A stretch of 64,000 nucleotides of DNA from DASPWV01 sp046726375. Its GTDB lineage: Bacteria; Acidobacteriota; Vicinamibacteria; Vicinamibacterales; UBA2999. The notes under the pieces were generated by a model, which was not told where the DNA came from, did no database searches, and saw nothing but the letters and a program-made list of their open reading frames with translations. Position 1 is the first letter of the stretch. The number at the start of each line of letters is the position of its first letter. Below are positions 8,707 to 16,878 of the stretch, in pieces. The DNA is taken from assembly GCA_046726375.1 (NCBI GenBank), contig JBKPAJ010000007.1:1-64000 (forward strand), in the 5' to 3' direction. A program made the position numbers and the translations under genes.

Positions 8707-9174
8707 TTACAGGTCCAGTCCCATGAAGCGCGTGCCGGCTATGGGCGAGTTGTAGTACGGCTCGATGTCGCGAAACCCAAACTCCTCGTACAGCCGTTGC
8801 GCCGATTGCATCACCGGAAGCGTGTCCAACACGATCGCCTTGTAGCCGCACGCGCGGGCGGCAGCGATGACGCGCTCGATCAGTTGACGTCCAAGGCCGG
8901 AGCCCCGAGCCGCAGGGCGCACGTACAAACGCTTCATTTCGCCGCGGTCATCGTCCCGTCCGCGCAACGCCACCATACCGATGGGCTCACCGTGCCGATG
9001 CGCAATATATAGGGCACCGCGGGGCGGGGCGTAGTCGCCAGGGAGCTCCGCCATTTCGCGCGTAAACCCTTGAAAACAAAGGTCTACTTTCAGCCAGTCG
9101 GCGTATTCGCGGAACATCGTGCGAATGGCGCCGAGATCGGCGGAGCCGGCCTCGCGAATTTCCACGAAGCCCAT
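8707..9174 (-). CDS. GNAT family N-acetyltransferase
   Basis: 155 aa single-domain acetyl-CoA-dependent acyltransferase. Acetyl-CoA binding motif A is clear: KRLYVRPAARGSGLGRQLIERVIAAARACGY. It is followed by motif B, IVLDTLPVMQSAQRLYEEFGFRDIEPYYNSPI. The acceptor is unknown. The start was chosen at MGFVEIREAG (9174). Longer in-frame readings run back over the sigma-factor gene on the other strand and lack family similarity. Confidence 0.88.
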   Translation of the reverse strand: MGFVEIREAGSADLGAIRTMFREYADWLKVDLCFQGFTREMAELPGDYAPPRGALYIAHRHGEPIGMVALRGRDDDRGEMKRLYVRPAARGSGLGRQLIERVIAAARACGYKAIVLDTLPVMQSAQRLYEEFGFRDIEPYYNSPIAGTRFMGLDL

Positions 9175-9249
9175 TATGTCGCGGCGGACCTTTGGCTCCG
9201 CCTTGCGACGAAAATCCAACCGGTGTCTGACCATCCTCGTCTGATCACC

Positions 9250-9903
9250 GTGACAGTGGCGGAGTTCACTCTGCTGGGCCGGCCGGGCGTGGCGTCGATC
9301 GCGGATGGATCGCGCGACACGAGCTTCGATCTGGAGACGACGCGGCTGGCTGCGCAGGCGATCGATGGCGATGCCGACGCCTTCGGCGCGCTCGTGAATC
9401 TTCATCACCGCGCCGCGCGACGTGTGGCGCTCGCCGCGCTCGGCAATCTCGCGGATGCCGATGAGGCGGTGCAGGAAGCGTGTCTCACCGCATGGCGCCG
9501 CATCGATCGGCTGGAAGATCCGGCTGCGTTTCGCGCGTGGCTGCTGCGCATCACATGGCGCAAGGCGATCGATCGCCGCCGTTCGCTCGCAGGGTGGCTC
9601 AAACGGCTTCGACGTGAGCATCCGGATCAACCTGATCTGCTCGACACGGTCCCCGTCACGGGCGAAGCGCCGGATACAGCGTTTCTTGCGCGCGAGCGCG
9701 ATCGCATCGTCGCGCAACTGATTCGCTCGCTCCCGGCGCGCTTGCGCGATCCCTTTCTGCTGGCCGCGAGCGGTGAGCATCGCTACGAAGACATCGCGGC
9801 GCTGCTCGGCATCCCGCTTGGCACCGTCAAGTGGCGCATGGTCGAAGCGCGGCGCGTGTTGAAGGACAAGCTGAAGCGGCTTGGGTTTGGAGAAGACGTA
9901 TGA
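9250..9903 (+). CDS. ECF-type RNA polymerase sigma factor
   Basis: 217 aa. Region 2 is at DADAFGALVNLHHRAARRVALAALGNLADADEAVQEACLTAWRRIDRL followed by FRAWLLRITWRKAIDRRR. Region 4 is at LIRSLPARLRDPFLLAASGEHRYEDIAALLGIPLGTVKWRMVEARRVLKDKL. The GTG at 9250 (or 9256) was chosen because the upstream extension to 9070 overlaps the divergent GNAT gene and is not sigma-like. The next gene starts inside the stop codon (ATGA at 9900), the usual arrangement for a cognate anti-sigma factor. Confidence 0.88.
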   Translation: MTVAEFTLLGRPGVASIADGSRDTSFDLETTRLAAQAIDGDADAFGALVNLHHRAARRVALAALGNLADADEAVQEACLTAWRRIDRLEDPAAFRAWLLRITWRKAIDRRRSLAGWLKRLRREHPDQPDLLDTVPVTGEAPDTAFLARERDRIVAQLIRSLPARLRDPFLLAASGEHRYEDIAALLGIPLGTVKWRMVEARRVLKDKLKRLGFGEDV

Positions 9904-10439
9904 CGCCGCAGGGTGAACATCTCGACGAGACAATCGATCGCGTTGCAGCCGCGCTGACAATGGTGCCGGCCGATCCGGCGCTTGCGGAACGGATTGCGCA
10001 GCGGTTGCAGACCGAGAGCGCAGCGCCTGCGCTTGCCTGGGGTCAGTTGGCGTTCGGCGCGGTTGCGCTGACTGCGGCCGTGCTGATTGCGATCGCCCTC
10101 GATCGCGATCCTGAGATCACGTCACTTGCACCGATTCGTGTTGCGCAACAGCCCGCCCCGCTGGTGACGCCGGTAGAGCCAAAAGCGCGCGCGCCGCAGC
10201 CTCGGATTGCGAGTCAAATCGCGGCCACGCCAAGGCAGGCTCGGCGCATCGCAGGTACGCATCAGGCGTTTATCGCCAACGGTGATGCTCCGAAGCTCGA
10301 CACCTTGTCAGCCCCAAAGCTCCTGGAGGTTGATTCGCTGACCAACGATCCGCTGACGATCTCGCCCGTCGACGTCGCTCCGCTGGATCTCGCCACGCTC
10401 ACGATCAGCGACGTCGGGCGCGATACCCCGAAGGAGTAA
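9900..10439 (+). CDS. Putative anti-sigma factor, single-pass membrane protein
   Basis: 179 aa. The cytoplasmic N-terminus (about 1-40) contains TIDRVAAALTMVPADPALAERIAQRL. One transmembrane helix follows at about 44-63 (LAFGAVALTAAVLIAIAL), then an Ala/Pro/Arg-rich periplasmic tail of about 115 residues. No zinc-binding HxxxCxxC motif is present, so it is not a ZAS-type anti-sigma. The assignment rests on topology and translational coupling to the sigma gene. The C-terminal tail repeats short hydrophobic-Asp motifs (PLTISPVDVAPLDLATLTISDV). Confidence 0.6.
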   Translation: MTPQGEHLDETIDRVAAALTMVPADPALAERIAQRLQTESAAPALAWGQLAFGAVALTAAVLIAIALDRDPEITSLAPIRVAQQPAPLVTPVEPKARAPQPRIASQIAATPRQARRIAGTHQAFIANGDAPKLDTLSAPKLLEVDSLTNDPLTISPVDVAPLDLATLTISDVGRDTPKE

Positions 10440-10442
10440 CTC

Positions 10443-11036
10443 ATGCTTCGTCGTTCTGCAGTCTTGATCTTCGTTCTGGCCATCGCGGCGCCACCGGCTG
10501 TCGCCGCTCAGACGCAGGAACGCACGCCACAGGCGCCCAAGCCCGCTCCGCCGACACCGGCACCGACGCCAGCGCCGCAGGCCGCCCCGGTGCCTCCGCC
10601 CCCCGATCAGCGACGCGTGCGCCCGCTTCCGCGAGATCTCAACGTGCACGTAGAATTGACGATCTCCGATCAACAGGGATCGGCACCGCCCGAGAAGAAG
10701 GTGGTGTCGCTGCTGGCCGCGGATCAGACGATGGGGCAGGTGCGCGCGAATGCCCGGGCTAACCGTCCCCCCGTGGGATTTGTCGGCGCCGGTCTCAACG
10801 TGGATGCGAGACCCGTCGTCCTGGAAGGCGATCGCATCATGCTCGAGTTGAAGCTGGAGTACATGCCGTTCCTGCCGACAAAGGGCCCAAGCGAGCCAGC
10901 ACAGGAACCAACGAATCTGAACGAGAGCATCAGCGTGATTCTGCAGAACGGCAAGCCGCTCACCATCTCGCAAGCCGCCGATCCGATCAGCGATCGGCGG
11001 ATGACGGTGGAAGTCAAGGCGACGATCGTCCGGTAA
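10443..11036 (+). CDS. Secreted proline-rich protein of an ECF sigma operon
   Basis: 197 aa. A signal peptide (MLRRSAVLIFVLAIAAPPAVAA) leads into a Pro/Ala-rich linker (about 28-55). The compact C-terminal domain (LNVHVELTISDQQGS, GFVGAGLNVDARPVVLEGDRIMLELKLEYMP, ESISVILQNGKPLTISQAADP) looks all-beta. I do not recognise the family. It lies 3 nt after the anti-sigma gene and is probably cotranscribed. A role as periplasmic sensor or target of the sigma system is possible but unproven. Confidence 0.7.
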   Translation: MLRRSAVLIFVLAIAAPPAVAAQTQERTPQAPKPAPPTPAPTPAPQAAPVPPPPDQRRVRPLPRDLNVHVELTISDQQGSAPPEKKVVSLLAADQTMGQVRANARANRPPVGFVGAGLNVDARPVVLEGDRIMLELKLEYMPFLPTKGPSEPAQEPTNLNESISVILQNGKPLTISQAADPISDRRMTVEVKATIVR

Positions 11037-11159
11037 CCCGCATCGGTAGCTACCGAAGGACGGAAGCACGGAGGCACCGAGCCGACGTTCGGCAGACGCG
11101 GCCGAAGGCCGTGCGCCCGGCAGTTGCCGGGCGGTCTGCCGAGCGCTGATCAATGGAGA
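11037..11159. terminator. Compound hairpin at a convergent junction, with CACGGAAKC word dyad
   Basis: CGGTAGCTACCG (11044-11055) is a perfect palindrome. An 8-bp outer stem (11090-11097 with 11134-11141) encloses two inner hairpins: GGCC-GAA-GGCC at 11100-11110, and GCCCGGCA-GT-TGCCGGGC at 11115-11132. The words GACGGAAGCACGGAGG (about 11059-11075) have loose reverse complements GATTCCGTGATTCCGTGG (about 11182-11201) inside the end of the minus-strand gene. There is no T-run, so a factor-assisted bidirectional terminator is an inference. Confidence 0.55.
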
Positions 11160-12653
11160 TCAATCACCGGGTTGTTCCGGGATTCCGTGATTCCGTGGCC
11201 TGACAAGGCGCCGCAGCCGGCGCCAGCCGGGTAATAACGTGGTTGCGCTGAGCACGATGCCGCCACCGCTCAGCGCGATCATGACGATGTCCCACAACGG
11301 CCTGCGGTAATACAAGAACGGAAAATCCAGACTGTGTAAGCCGTGATAGAGCCAGCGTTCCACGCGGCTCAATCGCTCTTCCTTGCGGACGATCACGCCA
11401 CGCCGCGGGTCGAGGTACAACCAGGTGCGATTGGCATCTGCGTAGCGGACGCGAAGTACGGGCAGTGCGAGGTGATCATCGCGCGCGTAGTAGTAGTTGT
11501 CGTAGGTGTTCAGCCACGTCATGTCGTCAACCGCGACACCGGGCATGGCCATGTGCGCCGCGCGTTCGATCGCCTCACGCGGAAACTGTTGGAAGGCGAC
11601 GCGTTCAGAGGGCACCGCGGGCACCAGCGTTCCACTGGCGGCGAGGTAGAGCGCTCCATCGAACTGAACCAGCTCAATCTCTTTGATCGCCACATCTTCA
11701 GCCGTTGCCGCGAGCCTCGTTGCGGCGCCGCGGACGTTATCGGCTGTCAACGACGTCAGCGGCAGCGGTCCACCGGCGATGCGCTCCCGCTGCACGCGTG
11801 TTGGCGCGTTTCCAGGACTCCAACCCCAGGGACCCATTGAAAGGAGCCCGCTGAAAACCCAGGTGAGGCTCGCAGCGCCGAAGATCAATCCGGAGTAGTG
11901 ATGCCACTTCATGAGCCCGCTATAGGGCGAGCGTCTTGCGACGGTCAGACCCCACACCAGGCCCGTGATGCACATGAGGCAGCCCGCGACAGACACCCAG
12001 ATGATCGTCTGCGTCCACAGCGCCGCCTGACGTCGGAACGGCGCGAAATACAACCAGTGAAGGACCGCGCCCGGGTAGGCCCATCGTCGTTCGGCCGCGG
12101 TGGTTCGCATTACGATCTCGCCGCTGCGCTGCGCCACATAGTAGTAGCTGCCGCCAGCGTCGCCGACCGCGACGCGATGCACCGGCATCTGCGCGCGCAC
12201 GCCCATCGTCCACTGGTCGGCATCCATCAACAACGCATCGTGCCGAATCGTGCCGACATGCTCAGGGATCAACGCACGCACGACAGCCACGGCGTCGTCT
12301 GCCGTCAACTCCTCGAGTAGCCGCCCGCTTTCGGCAAGCACTGAGGTCGACACACGGCCCAAAGTCAGGCGGTAGACCACGCGATCGCCGAAGGTCGTCA
12401 CGCGGATGCGATCGGTGACGCGTCCGGAGGCCCGCAGGGCATCGGCGGGAGACGTTCTGATCTGGGCGATGTCGATCGGCTGCAATCGCCGCGACAACTC
12501 TTCGGCCGGGAGCGCCGGCATGCGCGCGTACATCATCACGATGCCGGAGACGAACCATGCGACGAACAGCAGGCCGGCGGCGATGCCGAGCCAACGGTGC
12601 GTGTAAACCACCGCCCGCCGCCAATCGAGCCGCGCGCGCGTTAAAACTGACAT
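11160..12653 (-). CDS. PepSY-associated (PiuB-like) integral membrane protein
   Basis: 497 aa with the four-helix PepSY_TM layout. The first helix is near residues 19-42 (HRWLGIAAGLLFVAWFVSGIVMMY), then a periplasmic domain to about 190. Paired helices follow near 213-240 and 250-272, and a last one near 458-478. Conserved His-rich helix motifs (VYTHRWLG, LKWHHYSG-like MKWHHYSGLIF) resemble the haem or metal-associated iron-regulated membrane proteins. The last ~10 residues (RNHGIPEQPGD) are encoded by the CACGGAATC repeat words next to the convergent junction. The function is probably in ferric reductase or siderophore-iron release, by family only. Confidence 0.82.
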   Translation of the reverse strand: MSVLTRARLDWRRAVVYTHRWLGIAAGLLFVAWFVSGIVMMYARMPALPAEELSRRLQPIDIAQIRTSPADALRASGRVTDRIRVTTFGDRVVYRLTLGRVSTSVLAESGRLLEELTADDAVAVVRALIPEHVGTIRHDALLMDADQWTMGVRAQMPVHRVAVGDAGGSYYYVAQRSGEIVMRTTAAERRWAYPGAVLHWLYFAPFRRQAALWTQTIIWVSVAGCLMCITGLVWGLTVARRSPYSGLMKWHHYSGLIFGAASLTWVFSGLLSMGPWGWSPGNAPTRVQRERIAGGPLPLTSLTADNVRGAATRLAATAEDVAIKEIELVQFDGALYLAASGTLVPAVPSERVAFQQFPREAIERAAHMAMPGVAVDDMTWLNTYDNYYYARDDHLALPVLRVRYADANRTWLYLDPRRGVIVRKEERLSRVERWLYHGLHSLDFPFLYYRRPLWDIVMIALSGGGIVLSATTLLPGWRRLRRLVRPRNHGIPEQPGD

Positions 12654-12707
12654 TGCAGGAATGACGGTGCCCCGAGTAGGATGCGCTGACGAAGGATACC
12701 CCGGCGA

Positions 12708-13178
12708 ATGGAATGGCTTGCGGCGATTGAGCAGAGCGCCGTTGCAACGTGGGTGCGCGAATCGGGCTCAATCTGGGCGTATCCCACCATTCTCACGCTT
12801 CACACCCTGGGCCTGGGCATCCTCGTCGGCGCCAACGCCGCGCTCGATTTGCGGCTGCTCGGCTGGGGTCGCCGCATCCCGCTTGCGGATCTCGAAGGCC
12901 TGTTCAGAGCGATGTGGGCCGGCTTCGCCGTGAACGCGATCACGGGCGTGCTGCTGTTCGCGGCCGACGCCACGACGAAGAGCGTGCAATGGATTTTTTA
13001 CGTCAAGCTCGCCTGCATCGTGCTCGCGGTCATCACCATGACACGGCTCAAAGCCGTCGTCTTCGGACCAGGTCCGGAGCACGGCGCCATCACGCCACGC
13101 AGCACGCGTCTCGCGCTGGCATCGCTCGTGTTGTGGACGGCAGCGATCACCGCCGGACGCTTCATGGCGTATCTATGA
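12708..13178 (+). CDS. DUF6644-like four-helix membrane protein (copy 1)
   Basis: 156 aa, four predicted transmembrane helices. The shared family core is YPTILTLHTLGLGILVGANAALDLRLLGWGRR, then FRAMWAGFAVNAITGVLLFAADA and WIFYVKLACIVLAVI. A His in helix 1 (LHTLGLG) and the DLRLLG motif recur in the next gene. Function is unknown. It diverges from the PepSY gene over a 54-nt gap that must hold both promoters. Confidence 0.72.
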   Translation: MEWLAAIEQSAVATWVRESGSIWAYPTILTLHTLGLGILVGANAALDLRLLGWGRRIPLADLEGLFRAMWAGFAVNAITGVLLFAADATTKSVQWIFYVKLACIVLAVITMTRLKAVVFGPGPEHGAITPRSTRLALASLVLWTAAITAGRFMAYL

Positions 13179-13188
13179 GGCGCCGCCG

Positions 13189-13677
13189 ATGATGTCGTTT
13201 GCCATGTGGCTCCGCAGCACCTACGTCTCGGAGCTGATTCGCTATTACCCGTGGCTGTGGCCGGTGTGCGAAACGATTCACTTCATCGGCCTCGCGCTCG
13301 TCATCGGGATCGCGGGCATGTTCGACCTGCGGCTCATGGGGTTTCTGTCGCGAATCTCGGTGTCGGCGGTGAAAGATCTCATGCCGTGGGCGGTTGCGGG
13401 TTTTGCCATGAACCTGGCGACGGGCACGGTCTTCTTTATTGGCGCGCCCGACCAATACGTGAACAACCCGGCGTGGTGGGCCAAGGTGTTTTTCATCGCG
13501 CTCGCCGGCCTCAACGCGATGGTGTTCGAGACCACCCTCGGTGCCCGTGTTCTGACGCTCGGTCCCGGTGAGAAAACGCCGGCGTCGTTCAAGATCATCG
13601 GCGCCCTGTCGCTGTTCTCGTGGTTGAGCGTGTTGTACTGGGGCCGGATGCTGCCATTCATCGGTGGCGCGTTCTAG
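13189..13677 (+). CDS. DUF6644-like four-helix membrane protein (copy 2)
   Basis: 162 aa paralogue of the preceding gene, 10 nt downstream. It matches block by block: ETIHFIGLALVIGIAGMFDLRLMGFLSR, AVAGFAMNLATGTVFFIGAPDQY, WWAKVFFIALAGLNAMVF, LSLFSWLSVLYWGRMLPF. The pair probably form a hetero-oligomer. DUF6152 lies downstream beyond a repeat field, an association I recall from other genomes. No function is known. Confidence 0.72.
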   Translation: MMSFAMWLRSTYVSELIRYYPWLWPVCETIHFIGLALVIGIAGMFDLRLMGFLSRISVSAVKDLMPWAVAGFAMNLATGTVFFIGAPDQYVNNPAWWAKVFFIALAGLNAMVFETTLGARVLTLGPGEKTPASFKIIGALSLFSWLSVLYWGRMLPFIGGAF

Positions 13678-14150
13678 AGAACAGGGAGATCGGGGAGATC
13701 AGGGAGATCGGGATAACAGGGAGGTCGGAGAGATCGGGGAGAAAATCCTTCTTCCTGATCGCTCTGTCCTCCCTGTCCATCAACTCCCTGATCTCCCCGG
13801 TCTCCCTGTTCATTTGATCGGGGGGAGGGGATCACAGGGAGGTCGGAGAGATCGGGGAGAAAATTCTTGTCCCTGATCGCTCTGTCCTCCCTGTCCATCA
13901 ACTCCCTGATCTCCCCGGTCTCCCTGATCATTTGATCGGGGGAGGGGATCATAGGGAGATTGGGGAGATCGAGGAGAAAATTCTTGTCCCTGATCTCTCC
14001 GTCCTCCCTGTCCATCAACTCCCTGATCTCCCCGGTCTCCCTGTTCATTGATCGAAAAGAATTCTCGAGCTCGCTGATCTCCTTGATCTCCCTGTTATTT
14101 ACCTCCTTGATCTCCCTGTTATGTTTATCACCCTGAGCGGGCCTGTTATC
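13678..14150. repeat. Repeat field B: three tandem G-arm/C-arm hairpin units
   Basis: Three successive modules of about 125 nt each carry a purine arm (ACAGGGAGGTCGGAGAGATC type) followed by a pyrimidine arm (CTCCCTGATCTCCCCGGTC type). They are separated by TTGATCGGGGGAG. The arms within each module are near reverse complements, so each could fold on its own. A run-out of CTTGATCTCCCTGTTAT words leads to about 14150. Same vocabulary as fields A and C but a different higher-order arrangement. Confidence 0.92.
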
Positions 14151-14194
14151 TCCCTCCCCGGACTCCTTAACTGGCATTCCAGAAATGCTTTCGG

Positions 14195-14219
14195 TACAAT
14201 CGCGAATGGTCCCAGGAGG
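14195..14219 (+). promoter_or_regulatory. Possible -10 and strong Shine-Dalgarno for DUF6152
   Basis: TACAAT (14195-14200) is a fair -10, with no convincing -35 upstream. AGGAGG at about 14214-14219 is 9 nt before the ATG at 14229 but abuts the ATG at 14220. This favours the 14229 start. Confidence 0.35.
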
Positions 14220-14228
14220 ATGGTTGTC

Positions 14229-14606
14229 ATGAAGCGCACGTTCGCTGTCCTGCTCGCCGCCGGCGTGATTGTGCTCGGGTCGGGTGCGACCTTCGCCCAT
14301 CACTCGTTCTCGGCGACGTACTTCGAGGACAAAGAGCAGACGATCGAAGGGGAGATGGTGCAGTTCATGTACCGCAACCCGCACTCGTTTGTGCACGTCA
14401 TGGACAAGGAGAATGTCCGCTGGGCGATCGAGTGGGGCGGCGGCGGGCAGTTGAGCCGGCAAGGCGTGACGCGCGAAACGTTGAAGTACGGCGACCACGT
14501 GATCATCACGGGTGCGCCGGCTCGCAATCCCGACGATCACCGCCTGCGCATGAAAACGATTTTCCGCCCGAAGGATGGCTGGAAGTGGGGCGGCGTCGTC
14601 GAATAA
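14229..14606 (+). CDS. DUF6152 secreted protein
   Basis: 125 aa exported protein. A signal peptide (KRTFAVLLAAGVIVLGSGATFA) is followed by the family hallmark HHSFSATYFEDKEQTIEGEMVQFMYRNPHSFVHV. Further blocks are RWAIEWGGGGQLSRQGVTRETLKYGDHVIITGAPARNP and HRLRMKTIFRPKDGWKW. DUF6152 proteins are small OB-like periplasmic proteins of unknown function, often encoded near TonB receptors and PQQ enzymes. The start was placed by the AGGAGG spacing. Confidence 0.85.
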   Translation: MKRTFAVLLAAGVIVLGSGATFAHHSFSATYFEDKEQTIEGEMVQFMYRNPHSFVHVMDKENVRWAIEWGGGGQLSRQGVTRETLKYGDHVIITGAPARNPDDHRLRMKTIFRPKDGWKWGGVVE

Positions 14607-16779
14607 CGCCGCAAGCGTTAGAGTAATTCTTCTTCTCGTCTGGCTGATCGCAAGCGGAGCTGTGTACGCACAGCCCACCGCCGGTTCCTTCATCGTCAAG
14701 GTTGCCGATCAAACCGACGCGGCGCTGCCTGGCGTCGACGTCGAACTGCAGATTGAGGGACAGCCGCCGCGAACCGGCGTGACCAATCCTCAAGGTGAGT
14801 TTGCGTTTACGAACCTTCCGCCCGGTCGCGCCGAGCTCGTTTGCAAACTGATCAACTTTGCCACGGTGCGCCGCGACGTGGCCGTCACGCCCGGGCCGAT
14901 GGCACGCATCACCGTCGTGATGCACCTGTCGCTCAACGCCGACGTCATCGTGACCGGGCAAAGCACCTTCCGCAACATCGCCGATCTCGACAACCCGGCA
15001 GAAAATCTCGTGGGAGTTGAATCTGCGGCAAGCCAGGGCGCAATCACGGCCAGACAGCTCGAAGCGCGACCCATCATGCGGCCGGGCGAGGTCCTCGAGA
15101 CCGTCCCGGGCCTGATCGTCAGTCAGCACAGCGGGGAGGGAAAGCAAATCAGTATTACCTCCGCGGCTTCAATCTCGATCACGGGATCGACTTCGCGACG
15201 ACGATCGCAGGCACGCCGATCAATATGCCGTCGCATGGGCATTTTCACGGCTATTCGGATACGAATTCGTTGATACCCGAGCTCGTGAGCGGCGTGCAAT
15301 TCAAGAAGGGCCCGTATTTCGCGGAGACGGCGATTTCTCCGCCGCCGGATCCGCGAACATCAACTACGTCAATCAGCTCGCACGGCCGATCGTGAATCTC
15401 AGCGCGGGCGCTGAGGAATGGGGTCGCGTCTTTGCCGCTGCATCGCCGCGCGTGAGCAACGGGTTCTTGCTGGGCGCGATCGAGCTCAATCACAACGACG
15501 GGCCGTGGAATCGGCCGGACGATTACCGCAAAGCGAACGGCCTGCTGCGTTATACGCAAGGCGATGCGCGCAAACGGGGACGGGGCGGCGATCGTTACGA
15601 ACCTCTGCGTACCTCATTGGCTACGGCCTCAATCTCTTTTCGAACTTCACCTATTTCCTGGACGATCCGGTCAACGGCGATCAGTTCGAGCAGGCGGACC
15701 GTCGGCTCACGTCGGGCGGCCGTATCACTTACAAGATGCTCGGGCGCGTGAACGGCCGCAACGTGGAAAGCCCCTTTGGTGCGCAGGTGCGTCACGACGG
15801 CATCGGCACCATCGGGCTCTACAAGACGATCAAGCGGCAGCGCCTCGCCACGACACGCGACGACGCCGTGGACCAGACAGCGCTGGCCATGTTCGGTCAG
15901 AGCGAAATCGAGTGGAGCTCGCGTCTCAGGATGACGGCTGGTCTTCGCGCCGATCTCTACCGCTTCGACGTGACGGCGAGCGACCCGGTGAATTCGGGGC
16001 GCGATGTCGAGGGTCTGGTCAGTCCGAAGTTCGGCATGGTGCTCGGGCCCTGGGCCAGCACCGAGTTTTACCTGAACGCCGGCTTTGGATTTCACAGCAA
16101 CGACGCACGCGGCGCGACGATCACGCGCGACCCGCTCACCGGTGAACCTGCCGCGCGGGTGACGCCGCTGGCGCGCGCGCGCGGAGCGGAAGTGGGTTTC
16201 CGCACGGTGCGATTGCGCGGCCTGCAAACGACGCTGTCGTTGTGGCGGCTCGATCTCGACTCGGAGTTGCTGTACGTGGGCGACATCGGAACGACAACCG
16301 CGACGCCGCCAACCTCGCGTTACGGCGTCGAGTTGGCGAACTATGCGCGTCTGAATAGATGGCTCACGCTCGATGCCGACATCTCGTTTTCACGCGCGCG
16401 CTTCACCGGCGGCGAAGTGGAAGGAGGTTATGCGCCCGGCGCGGTGGATCGCGTAATTTCCGCTGGGATCACCGCTGAACCGGTCCATCGTTGGTTCGGC
16501 AGCATGCGCCTGCGGCACTTTGGTCCACGTGCGCTCGTGGAAGACGGCAGCGTGCGATCGGACCAGACCACGATCGTGAACGGCGAAGTCGGACTTCGGC
16601 TCTGGCCGCGGGCGCGGGTGACGGTGGAAGGGTTCAACCTGTTCGACGCGAAGGTGAGCGACATCGATTATTTCTACACGTCGCGATTGCCCGGTGAGCC
16701 GGCCGAAGGCGTGGACGACATTCACACGCACCCGGCCCTGCCGCGTACGGCGAGAGTGGCGTTGCAGCTGACGTTTTGA
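14575..16779 (+). pseudogene. TonB-dependent receptor with carboxypeptidase-regulatory-like N-terminus, frameshifted
   Basis: The N-terminus is intact: a signal peptide, then a CarboxypepD_reg-like domain (TDAALPGVDVELQIEG, TNPQGEFAFTNLPPGRAEL) and the start of the plug (RPGEVLETVPGLIVSQHSGEGK). The frame then drops by one near 15145 (NQYYLRGFNLDHGTDFATT continues in the next frame). It drops again near 15329 (GDFSAAGSANINYVNQ) and a third time near 15570-15610, returning to the first frame for the barrel (AYLIGYGLNLFSNFTYFLDDPVNGDQF to the C-terminal RVALQLTF). Around the third shift about 50 residues expected of this receptor family also seem to be missing. The shifts fit single-base losses in AAGGC- and CGGGC-like runs. 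It is either a decaying gene or a consensus error. Confidence 0.8.
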
Positions 16780-16807
16780 CGGCAGAACTCTTCCAAGTCG
16801 TTCCTTG

Positions 16808-16878
16808 AGTTCAAAGTTCAAAGTTATTGGCAAAGTGTGTGAGTTAACTTTGAACTTGGAACTTGGAACTTGTAACTT
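16808..16878. repeat. AAGTTCAA word dyad at a convergent junction
   Basis: AAGTTCAAAGTTA (16814-16826) has a perfect 13-bp inverse at 16845-16857, with an 18-nt loop. Further GAACTTG words run to 16878. It lies between the TonB receptor and the MFS gene, whose last ~10 codons it encodes. It is probably a bidirectional terminator or hairpin. Confidence 0.8.

Noticed and set aside
9175..9960. N-terminal 260-residue extension of the GNAT gene
   Set aside because: It overlaps the divergent sigma-factor gene on the other strand and has shadow-like Arg-rich composition.
14168..14192. Possible sigma-54 promoter (TGGCA near TGCTTT) before DUF6152
   Set aside because: The distance between GG and GC is about 12 nt, not the required 10.
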